Made by a program: the position numbers and the translations under genes
Assembly: GCA_964485855.1 (NCBI GenBank)
Contig: CAZAKI010000069.1
Location: 1-7,778, forward strand
DNA length: 7,778 nucleotides
Reading direction: 5' to 3'
DNA from: UBA993 sp964485855
GTDB taxonomy: Bacteria > Bacillota > Dethiobacteria > DTU022
Shown here: in pieces, positions 4,800-7,778 of the stretch
Position numbering within the stretch: the stretch's first letter is position 1
Layout: each line of letters opens with the position of its first letter
The notes under the pieces: model-generated
Seen by the model: the letters and a program-made list of their open reading frames with translations, nothing else
Databases searched by the model: none
Told to the model about the DNA's origin: nothing

Positions 4800-4831
4800 A
4801 TGCCGGCCAGAGAGCCGGCATGCTTTTATTT
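4800..4831 (+). terminator. Intrinsic terminator 1 of the Fe-S operon
   Basis: ATGCCGGC (4800-4807) pairs with GCCGGCAT (4814-4821) around the loop CAGAGA, and is followed by CTTTTATTT at 4823-4831. It is a GC-rich 8-bp stem with a U-rich tail, typical of rho-independent termination. Confidence 0.85.
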
Positions 4832-4834
4832 GCC

Positions 4835-4860
4835 ATACTCCCATTGGAGTATTTATTTTT
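4835..4860 (+). terminator. Intrinsic terminator 2, in tandem
   Basis: ATACTCC (4835-4841) pairs with GGAGTAT (4846-4852) around the 4-nt loop CATT and is followed by TTATTTTT (4853-4860). It comes 13 nt after the first terminator stem and probably catches read-through before the TRAP genes. No convincing promoter was found between here and 4903; one should exist, or the TRAP genes depend on read-through. Confidence 0.7.
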
Positions 4861-4902
4861 GCCCTTACCGCTATTAGAGCAAAATTCTTAAGGAGGAAAA
4901 AG

Positions 4903-5967
4903 ATGAAGAAGTTATTACTGCTTGGATTGTTGATATTGGTGTTTCTGGCTTTTGGCTGTTCAACTGCTGACCAGCCGACAGCACCTGATCCTGAGCCTGA
5001 TGAGGAAAGTGAGGTTATTGATGAGCAAATTTATGAATTATCGCTGGCTCACTTTTTCCCGGCTGGTCATCCTGCGGAGACCGAACTGGTGCAAGGCTGG
5101 GCTGCGGCACTTGATGCAGCCAGCGGGGGAAGAATTAAAATCGTCAGTTATCCTGGTGAGACATTGATCAAGGCTCCCGATATCTACGAAGGGGTTGTCA
5201 CCGGCATTGCGGATATTGGTATGTCAGCCTTTTTCTATACCCGTGGACGCTTCCCAGTTTTGGAAGCCTTTGAGTTGCCTGGCATCGTTTTCGATAGTTC
5301 CTATCACGCCAGCAAGGTTGCCTGGGAAGGGATTAAAGAGCTTGATCCTGAAGAAGTTCAGGATACCAAGCTAATGTTTGTCCTGGCTACCGGACCCGGT
5401 GATCTTTTTACTACCAGGCCGGTAAGCAGTCTTGAAGATTTACAAGGGATGAAGATCAGGGCCGCCGGATTAAGTGCAGATTCACTGGCCTTACTGGGCG
5501 CAGTGCCGGAAGCGATGCCTCAGCCTGAAGCATATGAAGCTCTGGCCAGGGGATTGGTCGAAGGAAACCTTGCCCCGGTAGAGGTACTCCAGGGTTGGCG
5601 ACATGCTGAAGTTACCGATTATGTAACGAAAACGCCTTTTCTTTACAATGCAGTATTCTTTGTGACCATGAACAAAGAACAGTGGGAATCACTGCCTGCA
5701 GATTTAAAGGAAATCTTTGTTACGGTTAATGAAAGCTTTTTCGAAGAAGTGGCCGCCGGGCTGTGGGACGCGCAAAATGAAAAAGCCCTGCAGTGGGCGA
5801 TCGATGAAACCGGACAGGAAGTGATCACCCTTTCGGAAGAAGAAACCGAACGCTGGCTGGAATTAACTGCACCAATCCAGGAAGATTTTGTGATGCGTAT
5901 GGACCAGCTGGGTTTTGCGGGTGACGATATCCTCGAGACTGTAAAACGTTTAGCTGAAGGGGAATAA
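4903..5967 (+). CDS. dctP: TRAP transporter substrate-binding lipoprotein, DctP family
   Basis: A 354-residue solute receptor of a tripartite ATP-independent transporter. The N-terminus MKKLLLLGLLILVFLAFGC is a lipoprotein signal with the lipid-carrying C19, followed by a Pro/Asp/Glu-rich linker (about 20-42), so the protein is tethered to the outer face of the membrane as in Gram-positives. The DctP fold begins at YELSLAHFFPAGHP. The family's key carboxylate-binding arginine is R186 in LQGMKIRAAG, preceded by the usual RPVSSLEDL. The later LVEGNLAPVEVLQGWRHAEVTDYVT is the typical ligand-site and hinge stretch. The arginine points to an organic acid ligand; the specific substrate cannot be told. 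AAGGAGG at 4890-4896 stands 6 nt before ATG. It is followed 14 nt later by the small membrane subunit. Confidence 0.93.
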   Translation: MKKLLLLGLLILVFLAFGCSTADQPTAPDPEPDEESEVIDEQIYELSLAHFFPAGHPAETELVQGWAAALDAASGGRIKIVSYPGETLIKAPDIYEGVVTGIADIGMSAFFYTRGRFPVLEAFELPGIVFDSSYHASKVAWEGIKELDPEEVQDTKLMFVLATGPGDLFTTRPVSSLEDLQGMKIRAAGLSADSLALLGAVPEAMPQPEAYEALARGLVEGNLAPVEVLQGWRHAEVTDYVTKTPFLYNAVFFVTMNKEQWESLPADLKEIFVTVNESFFEEVAAGLWDAQNEKALQWAIDETGQEVITLSEEETERWLELTAPIQEDFVMRMDQLGFAGDDILETVKRLAEGE

Positions 5968-5981
5968 GGATCTAATTAACG

Positions 5982-6470
5982 ATGTCTTTATTTGAAACGA
6001 TCGTCATAAAAATAAGCCGGGCTTTTGATCTTCTGGCTGGTCTGATTCTTGCTGCGACAGCTAGCCTGATTGTAGTTAACATCCTGGGTCGGGTAATCAT
6101 TAACCGACCGGTAGTTGGGACCTACGAGATGGTAGGCTTTTTAACCGCAGCGGCAGTCGGGCTGGCCCTGGCCCGCTGTGCCGTGGAAAATAGTCATATT
6201 GCTATTAGTTTTATTACCGATAAAATGCCTCAGTGGCTACAAAATGTTTTTGAAGTGTTAATTGGTTTGCCGTCTTTGGCATTTCTGATTTTTGCCACCT
6301 TTAACCTCTTTGTATACGGATCTCGTTTGGCTGCAACCGGGGTTGTCTCTTCGACAACCCGGGTTATTTTTTATCCCTTTGTCTACCTAGTGGCAATCGG
6401 TTTTGCAGCGCTGGCCTTAACCGTATTACTAAAGCTGATCAAACTTGCTGCCGGAGGTGAAAGCCGTTGA
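5982..6470 (+). CDS. dctQ: TRAP transporter small membrane subunit, DctQ family
   Basis: A 162-residue membrane protein with four predicted transmembrane segments at about 15-37, 48-67, 88-112 and 128-153, the standard DctQ topology. Family features are the ILGRVIINRPVVGTYEMVGF stretch between segments 1 and 2 and the A-C-x-x-x-N-x-H-I motif (ARCAVENSHIAI) after segment 2. It pairs with the large subunit in the cytoplasmic membrane. The ribosome binding site AAGGA (5966-5970) is rather distant, 11 nt from ATG, and overlaps the dctP stop. The TGA stop shares three bases with the start of the next gene. Confidence 0.92.
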   Translation: MSLFETIVIKISRAFDLLAGLILAATASLIVVNILGRVIINRPVVGTYEMVGFLTAAAVGLALARCAVENSHIAISFITDKMPQWLQNVFEVLIGLPSLAFLIFATFNLFVYGSRLAATGVVSSTTRVIFYPFVYLVAIGFAALALTVLLKLIKLAAGGESR

Positions 6471-7774
6471 ACCCAATAACTTCAGGAATGCTCGGTATTC
6501 TTGTCTTTTTTATTTTAATTGCCTTTAAGATGCCCATTGCTTATGCCATGGCCCTGGTTGGGTTTGTCGGTTTTGCTTACCTGACAACAATACCGGCAGC
6601 CTTTGCCCTGGTATCTGCCGATCTGTTTTCAGCCTTTTCCAATTACTCGCTGAGTGTGATTCCCATGTTTATCTGGATGGGCTTTTTAGCCTATCATGCC
6701 GGTATAGGCGCCCGACTCTACAACCTGGCTTACAAGCTAGTTGGCCATTTACCTGGCGGCCTGGCTATCGCTACCCAGGCGACCTGTGCTTTATTTGGCG
6801 CAGTTTGTGGCTCAAATACGGCAACAGCGGCAACTATCGGAGCAATTGCTCTGCCTGAAATGCACAAGTACCATTATGATCCGTCACTTTCCACCGCCAG
6901 TGTTGCTGCCGGCGGCGCTCTTGGAGTTTTGATTCCGCCTAGTGTTATCTTTATAGTTTATGGTATTGCTGCGGAGCAATCTGTGGGTAAGCTTTTCCTG
7001 GCGGGAATTATCCCCGGTTTTCTGCTGATGATTTTGTACATGCTCACGATTTATATCGTTGCTCGCCGCCATATTGAGCTTGGGCCTCCTGGTCCCAGGT
7101 TTTCCTGGGGTGAAAGGATTCGCGCTTTGGGCGGCGGCTTGCTTGAAGTTTTGGTTATTTTTGCTCTCTCCCTGGGAGGGCTTTTTGCCGGCTGGTTTAC
7201 ACCAACCGAAGCAGGGGCGGTAGGGGTAACCGGGGTCCTACTGGTAACTGCTGTTCAGCGAAGGTTGTCCCTGCAAATTTTAAAAAAATCTTTGGCTGAT
7301 ACTACCAGGACTACAGCGATGATTATGCTGCTGGTTGCCGCCGCGGTAATATTTGGTCGCTTTATTGCTATCAGCCGCATCCCCTTTGCCATGGCTGATT
7401 GGGCAGCTGCTCTCGATCTGCCTGCTTTTGCAGTGATCGCCCTGATTTTACTAATTTACCTGGTGCTTGGCTGTTTTATCGATGCCCTGGCTTTAATCCT
7501 GCTGACTATCCCGATTTTTCTGCCGGTTGCGGTCACGGTGCTCGGCTACGACCCGATCTGGTTTGGAGTGATTATTGTCATGGTGGTTGCGATGGGCGTT
7601 ATCACCCCACCGGTGGGGATGAATGTATACATTGTTAAAGGAGTGGCTAAAACTGTACCATTGGAAATGATCTTCAAAGGGATTTGGCCTTTTTTAATGG
7701 CGATTATTGTTTGTCTTGCTATCCTGATCAGCTTTCCACAACTGGCGACATTCCTGCCGTCTTTATTGCATTGA
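6467..7774 (+). CDS. dctM: TRAP transporter large membrane subunit, DctM family
   Basis: A 435-residue permease that imports the substrate with Na+ or H+. It starts with TTG at 6467, whose last two bases begin the dctQ stop (TTGA overlap); GGAGGTGA at 6453-6460 is a near-perfect Shine-Dalgarno 6 nt upstream, which supports this start. The sequence is hydrophobic throughout with about a dozen membrane segments. Family landmarks: KMPIAYAMALVG (21-32), the GAVCGSNTATAATIGAIALPEM block (111-132), AGGALGVLIPPSVIFIVYG (148-166), GWFTPTEAGAVG (242-253), the acidic DALALILLTIPIFLPV (339-354) and MGVITPPVGMNVYIVKGVA (376-394). The gene is complete and ends four bases before the window edge. The substrate is unknown; no catabolic genes are visible to suggest one. 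Confidence 0.94.
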   Translation: MNPITSGMLGILVFFILIAFKMPIAYAMALVGFVGFAYLTTIPAAFALVSADLFSAFSNYSLSVIPMFIWMGFLAYHAGIGARLYNLAYKLVGHLPGGLAIATQATCALFGAVCGSNTATAATIGAIALPEMHKYHYDPSLSTASVAAGGALGVLIPPSVIFIVYGIAAEQSVGKLFLAGIIPGFLLMILYMLTIYIVARRHIELGPPGPRFSWGERIRALGGGLLEVLVIFALSLGGLFAGWFTPTEAGAVGVTGVLLVTAVQRRLSLQILKKSLADTTRTTAMIMLLVAAAVIFGRFIAISRIPFAMADWAAALDLPAFAVIALILLIYLVLGCFIDALALILLTIPIFLPVAVTVLGYDPIWFGVIIVMVVAMGVITPPVGMNVYIVKGVAKTVPLEMIFKGIWPFLMAIIVCLAILISFPQLATFLPSLLH

Positions 7775-7778
7775 TCAT

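Noticed and set aside
4857..4884. TTTTGC / GCAAAA inverted repeat just before the dctP ribosome binding site
   Set aside because: Six mostly A-T pairs over a 16-nt loop in AT-rich DNA, with no T-tract; likely chance.
1..7778. TGATCA at both ends of the window as a repeat or attachment site
   Set aside because: A six-base restriction-type palindrome; the second copy overlaps the dctM stop codon. It gives no evidence of mobility.
1..7778. CRISPR arrays, tRNA or rRNA genes, insertion sequences
   Set aside because: No spaced direct repeats, no cloverleaf or rRNA signatures, and no transposase-like frames or terminal repeats were seen on either strand.

Overview
This window looks like a chromosomal segment from a strictly anaerobic, low-to-mid GC Gram-positive bacterium, probably of the Clostridia or a neighbouring lineage. 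The evidence is strong AGGAGG-type ribosome binding sites, consensus SigA-like promoters, rubrerythrin/rubredoxin oxygen defence, a selenoprotein, and an ISC-type Fe-S locus with no HscA/HscB. The assignment is an inference from gene content; there is no rRNA or other phylogenetic marker here.

Layout. (1) 3-980: the 5'-truncated end of a DUF2817 (M14-like) zinc peptidase. (2) 1165-1437: a 90-residue HesB/IscA-like selenoprotein whose in-frame TGA (1255-1257) encodes selenocysteine at the place of the first conserved IscA cysteine. A SECIS-like hairpin follows the TGA directly and a 15-bp-stem terminator follows the gene. A standard gene caller breaks or misses this gene. (3) 1500-2182, minus strand: rubrerythrin followed by rubredoxin, one operon. 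(4) 2254-2321: two perfect consensus promoters (TTGACA-N17-TATAAT), one on each strand, interlocked with exact mirror symmetry around a palindromic operator. One drives rubrerythrin-rubredoxin, the other the Fe-S operon. (5) 2355-4705: a four-gene operon: an IscS-like protein that has lost its PLP-binding lysine but kept its active-site cysteine, the scaffold IscU, a TusA-type sulfur carrier with a cysteine-rich N-terminus, and a DsrE-family protein. (6) 4706-4902: a possible folded RNA element and two consecutive intrinsic terminators. (7) 4903-7774: a complete tripartite TRAP transporter (binding lipoprotein, small and large membrane subunits) of unknown substrate.

How it may work together. 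The Fe-S operon appears to lack a working cysteine desulfurase. The IscS-like protein resembles, from memory, the PLP-less IscS of Archaeoglobus fulgidus, which with IscU holds a [2Fe-2S] cluster. The attached TusA and DsrE genes suggest that sulfur reaches IscU as sulfide or through a persulfide relay, and the neighbouring selenocysteine HesB could be the partner A-type carrier. Sharing a promoter/operator region with rubrerythrin would tie Fe-S assembly to oxidative stress. The parts are seen in sequence; the combined pathway is inference and is the most interesting hypothesis of the window.
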